In this document: in pieces, positions 1 to 6,774 of the stretch | How the letters are laid out: every line of letters starts with the position of its first letter | How positions within the stretch are numbered: the stretch's first letter is position 1 | Assembly (NCBI GenBank): GCA_030044475.1 | Contig: JASHVP010000076.1 | Coordinates: forward strand, 1 to 13,694 | Reading direction: 5' to 3' | DNA from: Thermoplasmata archaeon | Lineage (GTDB): Archaea; Thermoplasmatota; Thermoplasmata; Lutacidiplasmatales; UBA184 | Length of the DNA stretch: 13,694 nucleotides | Notes under the pieces: model-generated | Database searches by the model: none | The model's input: only the letters and a program-made list of their open reading frames with translations | What the model was told of the DNA's origin: nothing | Position numbers and translations under genes: made by a program

Positions 1-1653
1 GGCCACGGTCAACGAGCCGCTGGAGGCGGCCGCGGTATAACCGGGAAGGGCGGACGCCCCGCTGAACGAGTACGTACCGTTGTCCAGGAGCAGGGAGAAG
101 GTGGTCGAGGTCGTGAAATTGCTGGTGTCGACGAACTCGGCCTCAAACCCGGCGCCCCACTCGGTTCCGGCCGGAAGTCCGGTCTCGTTCACCGTGACCA
201 GGTACGTCGGCAAGGGCGAGAACGAGACCGGGACGAACACGTTCGCGTCGGTGACGGTGACGGTGCCGCTCGACGGCGTGTTGGCATAGACCGTGAACGC
301 CCCTCCCACCTCGTACGAGTACGTCCCCGCCACGACGACGAACGAGATCGCGGCCCCCTCCGTGGAAAGGAGGGCGCCGTTGAGCTCCGCGGACCAACCG
401 ACGCCGGCCGCGACGCCGGTCTCGTTGAAGGTGACCAGATACGTCGTCGCGGGAGTGAAGGAGATCGATACGTTCACTCCGGCCCCGTCCACGTCGAGCG
501 TACCCTCGGACGGCGACGTGGCATATCCGGCGATCCCGACGACCGAGTAGGTGACGGACCCGTTCGTTGCGGGCAGCCCGAGCGAATTCGTGTCGGAACT
601 GTTCGAGTCGCCGCTCGAGAGTTGCACCGACCACGTCGTGCCCGAGGGAAGTCCAGTCTCGGTGAACGTGATCGGGTACTCCGAGGTGCACTGCCCCGTC
701 CCAGCGTACAGTCCGGCTCCGGTGGACCCGTCGACCTCCGCAACGAAATCGGTCCCGACCCCCCCGACGCCAAAGAAGCCACACGAGCCGGCCGTGCTGT
801 ATTGAACCACCCAGGTCGAGCACTCGGTGTGAAGAAAGCCACACGGAACGCCCTCTTCCTCGTCGGGGAGCGCTTCCCAAACGACCGTGGTACCCGGGTG
901 GCTCGTCTCGTAGGAACTGCCCCCGAGGCCGTCGGCGACCGAGACCGCGGCCGGAGAGTCGATGGAGGGTCCGGAGACCGCCGAGGTCGTCGGCTCGAAG
1001 AATCCGCAGGAATTGGCGGAAGACCCGCCGTCGACGCTGTACCAGTAGGGGGTCACGGTGTAGAAGAGGTACGCCGTACCGTTGTCCACCACGACGAACA
1101 ACTCGAGGTTCGGGTTGCTGGGGGTGGACAGGTAGAACTCATCGAACGCCGAGGTGCCGACGAGCGATCCGCTGGGCGTGCCGGTAATCTCGAACGGGGA
1201 GGGAAGGGTACTCGCGGATTGGATCGGGCAGTCGCCGAAGGACTCGTTGGAGAGGATCGCGGTGAGCGAGAACGGTTGGGCGACGCCGACGCCGAAGGTG
1301 GCACTCCAGTCGTATCCGTCGTAGCCGGCGGCCGCGGCCGTGGCCCGCGCCTCGGCCTGCTGGTAGGTCAGGACGGTCGCGGAAGCGAGGGGGGCGGATG
1401 TCTCTCGCAGGTTTCCCCACGGGACGGCCGCAAACGGGTTCGCCGAGGAGGGCGCGCCCCCGCCGGACAGGGCGGAACCGGCGGTCGACGCCGGCGTGGA
1501 TGGGCTGGAGGGCGCGAGGGACGGCGTGGGTGCGTTGGCTCCGAAGGTCGGTGCCCCGGGTCGGGTGCTCAACGCACCCCCCGAGAGGACCATCGACACC
1601 CCGATCCCGATTGCGGCAACGACCCAGACTCGAGCGATGCGTCTCGGCGGCAT
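1..1653 (-). CDS. Secreted surface protein with ETGLPSGT-type repeats (3' end outside window)
   Basis: An uninterrupted minus-strand frame runs off the left edge, and 551 residues are visible. Residues 1-25 look like a signal peptide: a basic MPPRRIAR start followed by a hydrophobic stretch ending near LSGGALS. A Ser/Pro/Ala/Thr-rich linker covers about residues 26-75. An unrecognised Cys-containing domain follows to about residue 315, with the short motif SCGFF occurring twice. Three repeats then begin near residues 323, 403 and 483, with cores FTETGLPSGTTW, FNETGVAAGVGW and VNETGLPAGTEW, about 80 residues apart. Such repeats are known from large cell-surface proteins and thermopsin-like proteins of Thermoplasmata and Sulfolobales. 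They probably form beta-sandwich stalk modules on the outer face of the membrane. An in-frame ATG at 1689 is possible, but the ATG at 1653 gives a normal signal peptide and lies about 34 nt from a TATA-like box. No protease motif is visible in this part. The exact function is unknown. Confidence 0.85.
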   Translation of the reverse strand, partial: MPPRRIARVWVVAAIGIGVSMVLSGGALSTRPGAPTFGANAPTPSLAPSSPSTPASTAGSALSGGGAPSSANPFAAVPWGNLRETSAPLASATVLTYQQAEARATAAAAGYDGYDWSATFGVGVAQPFSLTAILSNESFGDCPIQSASTLPSPFEITGTPSGSLVGTSAFDEFYLSTPSNPNLELFVVVDNGTAYLFYTVTPYWYSVDGGSSANSCGFFEPTTSAVSGPSIDSPAAVSVADGLGGSSYETSHPGTTVVWEALPDEEEGVPCGFLHTECSTWVVQYSTAGSCGFFGVGGVGTDFVAEVDGSTGAGLYAGTGQCTSEYPITFTETGLPSGTTWSVQLSSGDSNSSDTNSLGLPATNGSVTYSVVGIAGYATSPSEGTLDVDGAGVNVSISFTPATTYLVTFNETGVAAGVGWSAELNGALLSTEGAAISFVVVAGTYSYEVGGAFTVYANTPSSGTVTVTDANVFVPVSFSPLPTYLVTVNETGLPAGTEWGAGFEAEFVDTSNFTTSTTFSLLLDNGTYSFSGASALPGYTAAASSGSLTVA

Positions 1654-1683
1654 GGTCCCAGGCGCGGCGAAGAGCGAACCTCC

Positions 1684-1691
1684 TTTCATAG
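1684..1691 (-). promoter_or_regulatory. TATA-like box for the surface-protein gene
   Basis: The minus strand reads CTATGAAA here, in an otherwise GC-rich 105-nt gap. Its centre is about 34 nt upstream of the ATG at 1653, the same spacing seen for several other genes in the window. It overlaps the alternative ATG at 1689, which argues for the downstream start. It is a weak match judged by eye. Confidence 0.4.
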
Positions 1692-1794
1692 CCTTCGGTT
1701 CCAGGGCCCGAAGTCCGTAGGGTCTCCGTAGTACCGAATTCGGCCCTTCCCGGGCCCCCGCGGGATCCCCGCTCGCGGTGCCCCGGGCTCGGCG

Positions 1795-2277
1795 TCAGGG
1801 GCGGTGGGTGCGACGCACGTCGCGTTCGAGAGCGGGCGCGATGGATCGCCGCCAGGTCCCGGCGTCGTGAGCTCGCTCGGCTCGGGTCAGCTTCGCAACG
1901 ACGGTCTTGGAGAGCGTTCGAGGGGTGGTCAGAAGACGGAATCCCGTGAAGTGAAGATGGCTCCGATTCGGACCATCGGGAACGATTCGGTACCAGTACT
2001 GGGAGTGGCGATACGGACCCGTCAGGTGAGTGTTGGTCCAGGAGTAGCGGCTAGGAAGGACCCGTACGAGCCGCTGGATCCGAGTGGATCGACCCGTTCG
2101 CCGCGCGCGATCGGTCAGGATGAGCGCGTCCGCGGTGATCGGGCGAACGGTCCGAGACAGTGTGTTGACCAAGAGGGGGGCGTCCTCCGGGCCGAAGTCG
2201 GTGCACCACGCGAACGCACGCGCGGCGGAAACGCGGAACGGTTGACGAAATTCGTACTGCAAGGAGACGGTCGGCAC
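1795..2277 (-). CDS. SRPBCC (START/Bet v1-like) fold protein
   Basis: This 160-residue protein starts at GTG and ends at TGA. Residues 7-35 carry the pattern of a first strand plus helix typical of small SRPBCC proteins, including AFAWCTDFGPEDAPLL. Almost the same WCTDF-x-P-x-DA motif occurs in the protein at 13198-13677, so the two are paralogs. A C-terminal stretch near RIVPDGPNRSHLHFTGF fits the later strands, and the Arg-rich end could be the closing helix. The SRPBCC superfamily binds hydrophobic ligands in a deep pocket; many members are polyketide cyclase-like or lipid-transfer proteins. No ligand can be inferred here. There is no signal peptide, so it is probably cytoplasmic. It is divergent from the membrane protein at 2409 and lies upstream of the surface-protein gene on the same strand. 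The start is uncertain by a few codons. Confidence 0.7.
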   Translation of the reverse strand: MPTVSLQYEFRQPFRVSAARAFAWCTDFGPEDAPLLVNTLSRTVRPITADALILTDRARRTGRSTRIQRLVRVLPSRYSWTNTHLTGPYRHSQYWYRIVPDGPNRSHLHFTGFRLLTTPRTLSKTVVAKLTRAERAHDAGTWRRSIAPALERDVRRTHRP

Positions 2278-2312
2278 GGTGCACCACCGGCGGCGGAGAC
2301 GCGGCCGGACGA

Positions 2313-2319
2313 TAAGGCT
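2313..2319 (-). promoter_or_regulatory. TATA-like box for the SRPBCC gene
   Basis: The minus strand reads CCTTATC here, about 39 nt upstream of the GTG at 2277, which would give a leader of roughly 12 nt. It shares the 131-nt divergent gap with the promoter of the membrane-protein gene. The match is weak. Confidence 0.3.
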
Positions 2320-2372
2320 CCGCTCGTCGTTCCGAGGCGAACGGACCGAGCGCGGAATTCCCTCGAGCCAAC

Positions 2373-2379
2373 ATTTTTG
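2373..2379 (+). promoter_or_regulatory. TATA-like box for the four-helix membrane-protein gene
   Basis: ATTTTTG is the only T-rich tract in the divergent gap. Its centre is about 33 nt before the GTG at 2409, matching the spacing class seen for the DUF3237, DUF4258-like and surface-protein genes. Confidence 0.45.
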
Positions 2380-2408
2380 GATCCTGGTCCGATTCCCCGA
2401 AGAGCCCC

Positions 2409-3431
2409 GTGAGTTCCTCGAACGCTTCCCCAGCCTCCGGGAACGCCGGTGGGCCGTCGTCCGCGGAATCCGGCCCGTCCGCTCGCACGAGCGAGTGGGC
2501 GGCCGCCCGATCCAACATCGAGCGATTTGACGGGTATCTCAACGACCTCCGCAAGTATGGCTTCGGTCTGGTCACGACCCTGCTGACGGTCACCGGATAC
2601 CTGAGCGCGAGCCCGGCGACCTCGCTGCCGTACGCGACGAAATTGGCGGTCGGAGGTGCGATCCTGGTCCTCGTCGTGGCGCTCGCGTTCCTCGACGGTC
2701 AGTACCGGGCCCTCCAACGGGGCGCGACGATCCGCGCCCGGGTCCTGGAGAAGTCTCTGAACCTCGACCTGACCGGTTCCATGGCGCACTACGCACGCTT
2801 GGGCCGGTTCCGCATCTCGTATCCGCTCGTGTACGAGATGACCGCGGCCGCGGTGTTCGTGGTCGGCGTCGGGGTCCTCTGGGGCGGAGGATTCTACGAG
2901 CTCGTCTGGCTCGCCGTGTTCGGGGTCGCCGTCGTGCTGGTCGCGGTGTTCGGCGACGAGGCACCGGCGGGGACGTTCGACTGGAGCGTCGATGCCAAGA
3001 TCGTTGCGCGCGGCCGCCCGGTGCGGGTGACCTTCACGTGTCTGGAGGAACTCCAGGATGGCCCGTGGCTTTGGGCGGGAGGACGGATCCAAGGAATCGA
3101 CTCGGACTACTCGTACCCCCTGCCTTGGCGGCGGATGCGGACCCACTTCCTCTACGATATGTCCTGGGTGTGGCCGACGGACGGGCCCGCCGTGCGAGAA
3201 GGCCTGTATCGGCTGGTGGGGCTCTGGTACCCGCCTCCCGACAACGAGGAGCGACCGGTGCCCTCGCACCTGCCGGCCGCGGGTGCCACCCGCGCCGCCC
3301 GCCGGCACGAAGACGATCGCTACGCACGGCTTTCGGCGGACGACGCTCCGTCGCCCTCCGCGCCTCCGGGCGCCGTCCCGCCGCACGTCTACACATTGAC
3401 CGTCCAGGTCGTGGCCCCCGGAAGTCCCTGA
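2409..3431 (+). CDS. Four-helix membrane protein with soluble C-terminal domain, function unknown
   Basis: This protein has 340 residues, starting at GTG and ending at TGA. Residues 1-35 are a Ser/Ala/Gly-rich, probably disordered tail. Four hydrophobic helices lie at about 51-67, 77-95, 142-161 and 164-182. The loop between helices 2 and 3 is long and basic (around RALQRGATIRARVLEKSL), which predicts a cytoplasmic loop and places both ends in the cytoplasm. Residues 190-300 form a compact Trp/Tyr-rich region with beta character (VRVTFTCLEEL, YSYPLPWRRMRTHFLYD, YRLVGLWYPP). A Pro/Ala-rich segment and a last strand (HVYTLTVQVV) follow. The N-terminal part resembles uncharacterised prokaryotic membrane proteins with the pattern LRKYGF-x-LVT; no named family was recognised with certainty. 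It is convergent with the methyltransferase gene, 63 nt away. No function is proposed. Confidence 0.75.
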   Translation: MSSSNASPASGNAGGPSSAESGPSARTSEWAAARSNIERFDGYLNDLRKYGFGLVTTLLTVTGYLSASPATSLPYATKLAVGGAILVLVVALAFLDGQYRALQRGATIRARVLEKSLNLDLTGSMAHYARLGRFRISYPLVYEMTAAAVFVVGVGVLWGGGFYELVWLAVFGVAVVLVAVFGDEAPAGTFDWSVDAKIVARGRPVRVTFTCLEELQDGPWLWAGGRIQGIDSDYSYPLPWRRMRTHFLYDMSWVWPTDGPAVREGLYRLVGLWYPPPDNEERPVPSHLPAAGATRAARRHEDDRYARLSADDAPSPSAPPGAVPPHVYTLTVQVVAPGSP

Positions 3432-3494
3432 GTTCGGGGTCGCGGCCCTCGGGGACCGGAGGTCGAGAGCCGCTGCCTCGCCTCGCGCGGGACG

Positions 3495-4310
3495 TCAGCT
3501 TCTCGGACGACGCGCCACGACCACGAGGCGGTTCGTATCGAGCGTCGCGGGGCCGGCGACGCCCACTCCCCCGTAGGACCGGACGTACTCCCACCCGGCC
3601 CTCTCAAAGAGTGACTTGAGCTCGTGCAGGGAGTAGAGCCGGACCGAGACGTTCACGGTCAGGAGCGTCGCCTTCCTTCGACCCTTCCCGCGGTAGTACG
3701 TCCACTTCGCCTCCGACACCGACCGCGAGAGGTCGAAGCGCCGCGTCTCGAAGATTTCCAGATCGCCCGATGAGCGCATGACCCCGGAGTCCCGAAAGTT
3801 CCGCATGATCCAGTCGCGGTTGCTCATCTCCATCACGAAGATGCCACCCGGGCGAACGACGCGCCGGACGGCAGCGAGGGTCGTGAGGTCCCCGGCCTCG
3901 CCATAATGGCCCATCGAGGTGAAGATCGACATGGCGGCGTCGAACGGCGATTCGTGCGCCCGACGCAGCGTTCGATCGATCCGACGGTAGTCCGTGCGGT
4001 AGAATCGGATCCGGTCGTCGTCGAGACCGAGCTCGTTCGCGTACGATTTCGCCCGGCGCAGATAGAGCGACGAGAAATCGCATCCGACCGCACGGTACCC
4101 GGAGGCCGCCAGCGGGACGATGTGCCGGCCGATCCCGCACGCGATATCGAGGACCCGTCCGCGGGGGGGCACCCCGGCCCGCGTCAGGATCCGGCGGATC
4201 CCACGAGCTTCGACTCGCCCCGCCGGCTTCAAGCCCTCTAGAATCTCCGCGTAGAGCTCGCCGTGGGTCCGGAACACCGTTGCGGTCCAATACTCGGCAC
4301 GGTGCGGCAC
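3495..4310 (-). CDS. SAM-dependent class I methyltransferase
   Basis: The protein has 271 residues from the GTG at 4310 to a TGA. The SAM-binding motif I is VLDIACGIGRH at about residues 53-63, and the acidic end of strand 2 is in GCDFSS near residue 78. FYRTDYRRI and FDAAMSIFTSMGHYG match the following Rossmann motifs, and VVRPGGIFVMEM is the usual post-motif strand. The C-terminal part (about 165-271) is a beta-rich lid with SLHELKSLFERAGWE, typical of small-molecule methyltransferases of the Methyltransf_11/25 group. The substrate cannot be read from the sequence. The frame stays open to a TTG at 4421, but that extension is low-complexity and overlaps the remains of the TfoX gene. A TATA-like box 30 nt upstream supports the GTG at 4310. 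It is the last gene of a minus-strand run. Confidence 0.85.
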   Translation of the reverse strand: MPHRAEYWTATVFRTHGELYAEILEGLKPAGRVEARGIRRILTRAGVPPRGRVLDIACGIGRHIVPLAASGYRAVGCDFSSLYLRRAKSYANELGLDDDRIRFYRTDYRRIDRTLRRAHESPFDAAMSIFTSMGHYGEAGDLTTLAAVRRVVRPGGIFVMEMSNRDWIMRNFRDSGVMRSSGDLEIFETRRFDLSRSVSEAKWTYYRGKGRRKATLLTVNVSVRLYSLHELKSLFERAGWEYVRSYGGVGVAGPATLDTNRLVVVARRPRS

Positions 4311-4335
4311 GGGCCGGCCATACGCTCGGACCGGG

Positions 4336-4344
4336 TAAGTCTTT
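4336..4344 (-). promoter_or_regulatory. TATA-like box for the methyltransferase gene
   Basis: The minus strand reads AAAGACTTA, with its centre about 30 nt upstream of the GTG at 4310. This would give a leaderless or nearly leaderless transcript and is the main reason for choosing that start. Confidence 0.4.
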
Positions 4345-4419
4345 GGTTCGGCGGAACCCGCCGACCCGGCAGCGTCCGATCCCCGGCGGGGCCACGGTCT
4401 GGACGGCAGAGAGGCGACC

Positions 4420-4482
4420 AACGCGATCGACCCACTCCCGGGCCCCGGGCTTGTCGTCCAGGAGCGACGGGGGGAGAACTAC
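4420..4482 (-). pseudogene. Orphaned C-terminal segment of the TfoX-domain gene beyond an amber codon
   Basis: Reading on in the TfoX frame past the TAG at 4483-4485 gives VVLPPSLLDD and then AREWVDRV, which is how this family normally continues after FEPMPGRPM(K/R)-x-Y. The amber codon sits exactly where the conserved tyrosine of the YVVLP motif is expected. Near 4420 the family-like reading appears to move to another frame (ASLPSRPWPRR), as if one base were missing. The segment therefore looks like coding sequence left behind by recent damage, or by sequencing errors. Confidence 0.6.
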
Positions 4483-4785
4483 CTAGTTCCGCACCGGTCT
4501 CCCGGGCATCGGCTCGAACCGTCGGGTGCCGGGAACGCGGAGAAGCTTCGGAACGTCGGACTCACTCCGCCGAACGAACAGATCGGGCCCGAACGTCCCA
4601 AGGCAGAGATTCCCGTTGACGAACCCCGCTGGGGAACCGAACATCGGGCGCGCTTCGACGTGCGGGTCGTGGCCGACGAGGGCGGCGAGGCGGGCCGCGG
4701 CCTCGGTCGACGATTTCGGTAGATTCCAGCTCCCTGCCGGGACCGCCGAGCGACCTCTCCTCCGGGAATTCGTCTCGCGGAACAC
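4483..4785 (-). CDS. TfoX N-terminal-domain protein, truncated by an in-frame TAG
   Basis: The open part encodes 100 residues from a GTG that lies one base after the stop of the YCII gene, so translation may be coupled. From about residue 24 it follows the TfoX_N family: STEAAARLAALVG, then RPMFGSPAGFVNGNLCLG, GPDLFVRRSE and FEPMPGRPVRN. The first 23 residues are not family-like, so the true start may lie further in, although no good start codon is visible there. TfoX_N domains occur in the competence regulator TfoX/Sxy and in many short stand-alone proteins of soil bacteria whose role is unknown. Here the TAG removes the last third of the domain, while the sequence behind it still encodes recognisable TfoX_N residues. 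It may be a recent pseudogene, a sequencing error or, less likely, a recoded gene. Confidence 0.75.
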   Translation of the reverse strand: MFRETNSRRRGRSAVPAGSWNLPKSSTEAAARLAALVGHDPHVEARPMFGSPAGFVNGNLCLGTFGPDLFVRRSESDVPKLLRVPGTRRFEPMPGRPVRN

Positions 4786-4786
4786 C

Positions 4787-5077
4787 TCAGGGCGGGTCGC
4801 CGATGAGGATCTCCCAGGGCTCGATCAACTCGACCAAATGGCCGGACTGGACCCATGGATCGGGATCCAGGACACGATGCACCGACTCCAGGTCGGGGGC
4901 CTTCACCACGAGCATCGCTCGGGTCCGGTGTCCATCGACCGGGCCCCCGTAGATCACGAATCCACCGGGGAGTCCGTTCATGAAGTCGCGGTGGGCGGGC
5001 CATCCCGCTTGCTCCCGCATCTCCCGCCCCACGACCCAGGAGGGGCCGTGATACGAGTTGACCACGAAGTAGGCCAT
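4787..5077 (-). CDS. YCII-related domain protein
   Basis: A 96-residue protein that fits one complete YCII domain (ferredoxin-like fold). The start MAYFVVNSYHGPSW and the segments REQAGWPAHRDFMNGL, GFVIYGGP, AMLVVKAPDLESV and DPWVQSGHLVELIEPW match the usual order of the family. The catalytic role is unclear: YciI-like proteins include a hydrolase acting on chlorinated aromatics, but most are uncharacterised. The conserved His in WPAHRDF and the Asp in DPW are present. The reading frame is open much further upstream to 5320, but that part overlaps the reductase gene and is not family-like, so the ATG at 5077 is taken. It lies 91 nt after the DHFR-fold gene and 1 nt before the TfoX-domain gene on the same strand. 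A YCII gene beside a RibD-C gene is a frequent pairing in bacteria. Confidence 0.85.
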   Translation of the reverse strand: MAYFVVNSYHGPSWVVGREMREQAGWPAHRDFMNGLPGGFVIYGGPVDGHRTRAMLVVKAPDLESVHRVLDPDPWVQSGHLVELIEPWEILIGDPP

Positions 5078-5108
5078 CGTTCCGTCGGACGATCGAAGTG
5101 GGCCGTGG

Positions 5109-5117
5109 GGTATGAGC
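5109..5117 (-). promoter_or_regulatory. Possible TATA-like box for the YCII gene
   Basis: The minus strand reads GCTCATACC, centred about 36 nt before the ATG at 5077. It is weak. The gene could also be transcribed from the reductase promoter. Confidence 0.25.
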
Positions 5118-5168
5118 TCTTCCGAGCGACGCTCGATGCGGTGCCGACTTCCTCGGTTCGAACACCGG

Positions 5169-5717
5169 TCAGGCCTTGGGGACGTAGCGTAACAACATGG
5201 CCCGGGGGCCGAGCGAACGCGCCTCGACTCGTTCGAGTTCGAGACGGGGAGCCCCGCTCGGGAACAGACGGGTCCCGGCCCCGAGCAGCAGAGAGACGAC
5301 CGCCACCCGGTACTCGTCAAACAGGTGTTCCCGAGCGAGGTTCGCGCAGAGTGCCCCGCTGCCCAAGACGAATGCGTCGTTCGCGGACTCGTCCTTCACC
5401 CTCGCCACCTCCGTTCTCAGGTCGCCTCGAGCGACCCGCGTCTGAGTCCACTCCGCGCGTACGAGGGACTTCGAAAAGACGACCTTCGGCGTGTCGTTCA
5501 TGATCCGGCCGATGAAGTCCGTCTTGTCGCGCCAGTACTCGAACATCCCCTCGTACGTCGCCCGTCCAAACACGATGGTGCCGTACCCGGTCGCCTGCTC
5601 ATGGATGAACGACTCGAGCTCGGGCCCCCACGCGTACTGCATGAAGTCGAGGTCCCCACCGGGGCCCGAGAAGAAGCCGTCGAGCGTCATCAGATTCCAC
5701 ATGATCAGCTTCGCCAT
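5169..5717 (-). CDS. Dihydrofolate reductase-fold protein (RibD C-terminal domain family)
   Basis: The protein has 182 residues. It begins MAKLIMWNLMTLDGFFSGPG, the typical first strand and loop of the RibD_C/DHFR-like family, and continues with IVFGRATYEGM (nucleotide-binding loop), KVVFSKSL, FVLGSGALCANL and LLLGAGTRLFPSG. These are the NADPH-binding and core motifs of stand-alone members, which are usually annotated as deaminase-reductases; the substrate is unknown. Full family length suggests an intact gene. The ATG at 5717 is preceded by GGAGG with an 8-nt spacer, which fixes the start against an in-frame ATG at 5777. A TATA-like box is placed for a leader of about 16 nt. It heads the group reductase, YCII, TfoX on the minus strand. 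The family is far more typical of soil bacteria, so acquisition by transfer is plausible. Confidence 0.88.
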   Translation of the reverse strand: MAKLIMWNLMTLDGFFSGPGGDLDFMQYAWGPELESFIHEQATGYGTIVFGRATYEGMFEYWRDKTDFIGRIMNDTPKVVFSKSLVRAEWTQTRVARGDLRTEVARVKDESANDAFVLGSGALCANLAREHLFDEYRVAVVSLLLGAGTRLFPSGAPRLELERVEARSLGPRAMLLRYVPKA

Positions 5718-5725
5718 CGATCGGT

Positions 5726-5730
5726 CCTCC
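5726..5730 (-). promoter_or_regulatory. Shine-Dalgarno site deciding the start of the DHFR-fold gene
   Basis: GGAGG on the minus strand lies 8 nt before the ATG at 5717. It supports this start over the ATG at 5777, which would add 20 residues that do not resemble the family. Confidence 0.6.
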
Positions 5731-5755
5731 GGCCGCCGCGAACGCACGACGTGCG

Positions 5756-5763
5756 AACATAAG
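5756..5763 (-). promoter_or_regulatory. TATA-like box for the DHFR-fold gene
   Basis: The minus strand reads CTTATGTT, centred about 43 nt before the ATG. Transcription would start near 5733, giving a short leader that includes the Shine-Dalgarno site. Confidence 0.45.
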
Positions 5764-5880
5764 TCCGAGCGCGCCACAACGGACCCTGGCCCTCGCGCGC
5801 GACGTCGTCGGGGGAGGACGCTGGAGGCAACCCCGGGGACCGGGGTCGACCCGGGCTCGACCTCAGGGACTCGGGAGACC

Positions 5881-6579
5881 TCAGAGTCCGGTCCGGTTCC
5901 GAGCCTCGGCCCAACGAGGGCCGGGGACCTTGGCCGCCGCCAGGTTGGTGACGGCCGTCACGACCGGGGGAGGGGCCAGGCGCTGGAGTGCCCCCAGGAA
6001 CTCGGCCAGTTCGGTGACGTTCATGGCCGGTAGCATCCACGCCAGGAGTGCCATCAACCGATCGGGCGGGAACGAGCGGACGATCGACGCCTGCCACGCC
6101 CCCTGCTGGGCGTCCTCGAATTGTTCCCGCAGCAACGGCACCAGCTCGACCTCCTCCCGGTTCATATGGGTGAAATAGGCGACGAGCAACTCGTTCACCT
6201 TCTGGTTGAGTCGAACCCCGGCGGCCACGCGCTCGGTCGCCCCCGGGTTCTCGAGCAGCGCGTGGGCGTCCTCAGCGATCTCGACCTCTCGACGCGAAAG
6301 ATCGTGGTGTTCCTCAATGAGGAGCGGGACGAGGCCGTTGCCGACCGAAGCCGCGGACGGGAAGATCGCGGACTCCTCCTCCACGGCATGGAACGCGAGG
6401 CCGCACAGCACGCACCCCGCCGACTGGGCTACCTGGAAGTCGTTTTCGAGGTCCCGAGCGAGAACCTTCGTCCCCTCGAGATCGGCAAAATCGTTGGTCT
6501 GCATCCGGTCGGAGAGGTCGTAGAGCATCGCTCGCAGCGCCTTATGGACTGGCGTAAACAGGTCGGCCTTTCCGGACAT
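5881..6579 (-). CDS. Hemerythrin HHE-domain protein
   Basis: A 232-residue, mostly helical protein. Potential di-iron ligands occur in the order expected for an HHE four-helix bundle: H12, H64 with E67/E68 (FHAVEEES), H91/H92 (IEEHHDLSR) and H138 with E142/E143 (FTHMNREEVEL). Residues 165-210 (PDRLMALLAWMLPAMN) resemble the helical tail found after HHE domains in other proteins. Two cysteines, C56 and C59, form a CxxC just before the second ligand group, which is unusual. Hemerythrin-like proteins bind oxygen or nitric oxide or act in iron and redox sensing; the exact role here is unknown. The ATG at 6579 is preceded by GAGGAG 4 nt upstream. It lies 163 nt upstream of the DHFR-fold gene start on the same strand and probably has its own promoter. 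Confidence 0.85.
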   Translation of the reverse strand: MSGKADLFTPVHKALRAMLYDLSDRMQTNDFADLEGTKVLARDLENDFQVAQSAGCVLCGLAFHAVEEESAIFPSAASVGNGLVPLLIEEHHDLSRREVEIAEDAHALLENPGATERVAAGVRLNQKVNELLVAYFTHMNREEVELVPLLREQFEDAQQGAWQASIVRSFPPDRLMALLAWMLPAMNVTELAEFLGALQRLAPPPVVTAVTNLAAAKVPGPRWAEARNRTGL

Positions 6580-6583
6580 TCGA

Positions 6584-6589
6584 CTCCTC
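6584..6589 (-). promoter_or_regulatory. Shine-Dalgarno site of the hemerythrin gene
   Basis: GAGGAG on the minus strand lies 4 nt before the ATG at 6579, a short but acceptable spacing. Confidence 0.45.
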
Positions 6590-6621
6590 GGAGTTCGTTC
6601 TCGGGAGCGCTACGACTCCCC

Positions 6622-6629
6622 GTATTTGA
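6622..6629 (-). promoter_or_regulatory. TATA-like box for the hemerythrin gene
   Basis: The minus strand reads TCAAATAC, centred about 46 nt before the ATG. This predicts a leader of about 20 nt carrying the Shine-Dalgarno site. Confidence 0.5.
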
Positions 6630-6774
6630 GAGACCGGGCAGGGACCTCCTCCGGAACGAACCCGACTCTACGTGCTCCCAGCCCGCCTTCGCGAGCGAGC
6701 AACTCCCGTTGAACCTCTTTTGGGGGTGAGGCTCAGGCGATCGACCGAGATCCCAAGTGAACGAAGGAGGATGT

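Noticed and set aside
622..1731. A 369-codon plus-strand frame
   Set aside because: Arg/Gly-rich with no recognisable domain and antisense to the secreted repeat protein, whose signal peptide and repeats are clear.
2115..3386. A 423-codon minus-strand frame
   Set aside because: It runs antisense to the four-helix membrane protein, overlaps the SRPBCC gene, and has a composition typical of shadow frames (Arg, His, Gly, Pro).
4483..4485. Pyrrolysine encoded by the TAG in the TfoX gene
   Set aside because: Readthrough would not meet a stop until about 3604 and would run over the methyltransferase gene in another frame. TAG also serves as the ordinary stop of several intact genes here. Kept only as a remote alternative.
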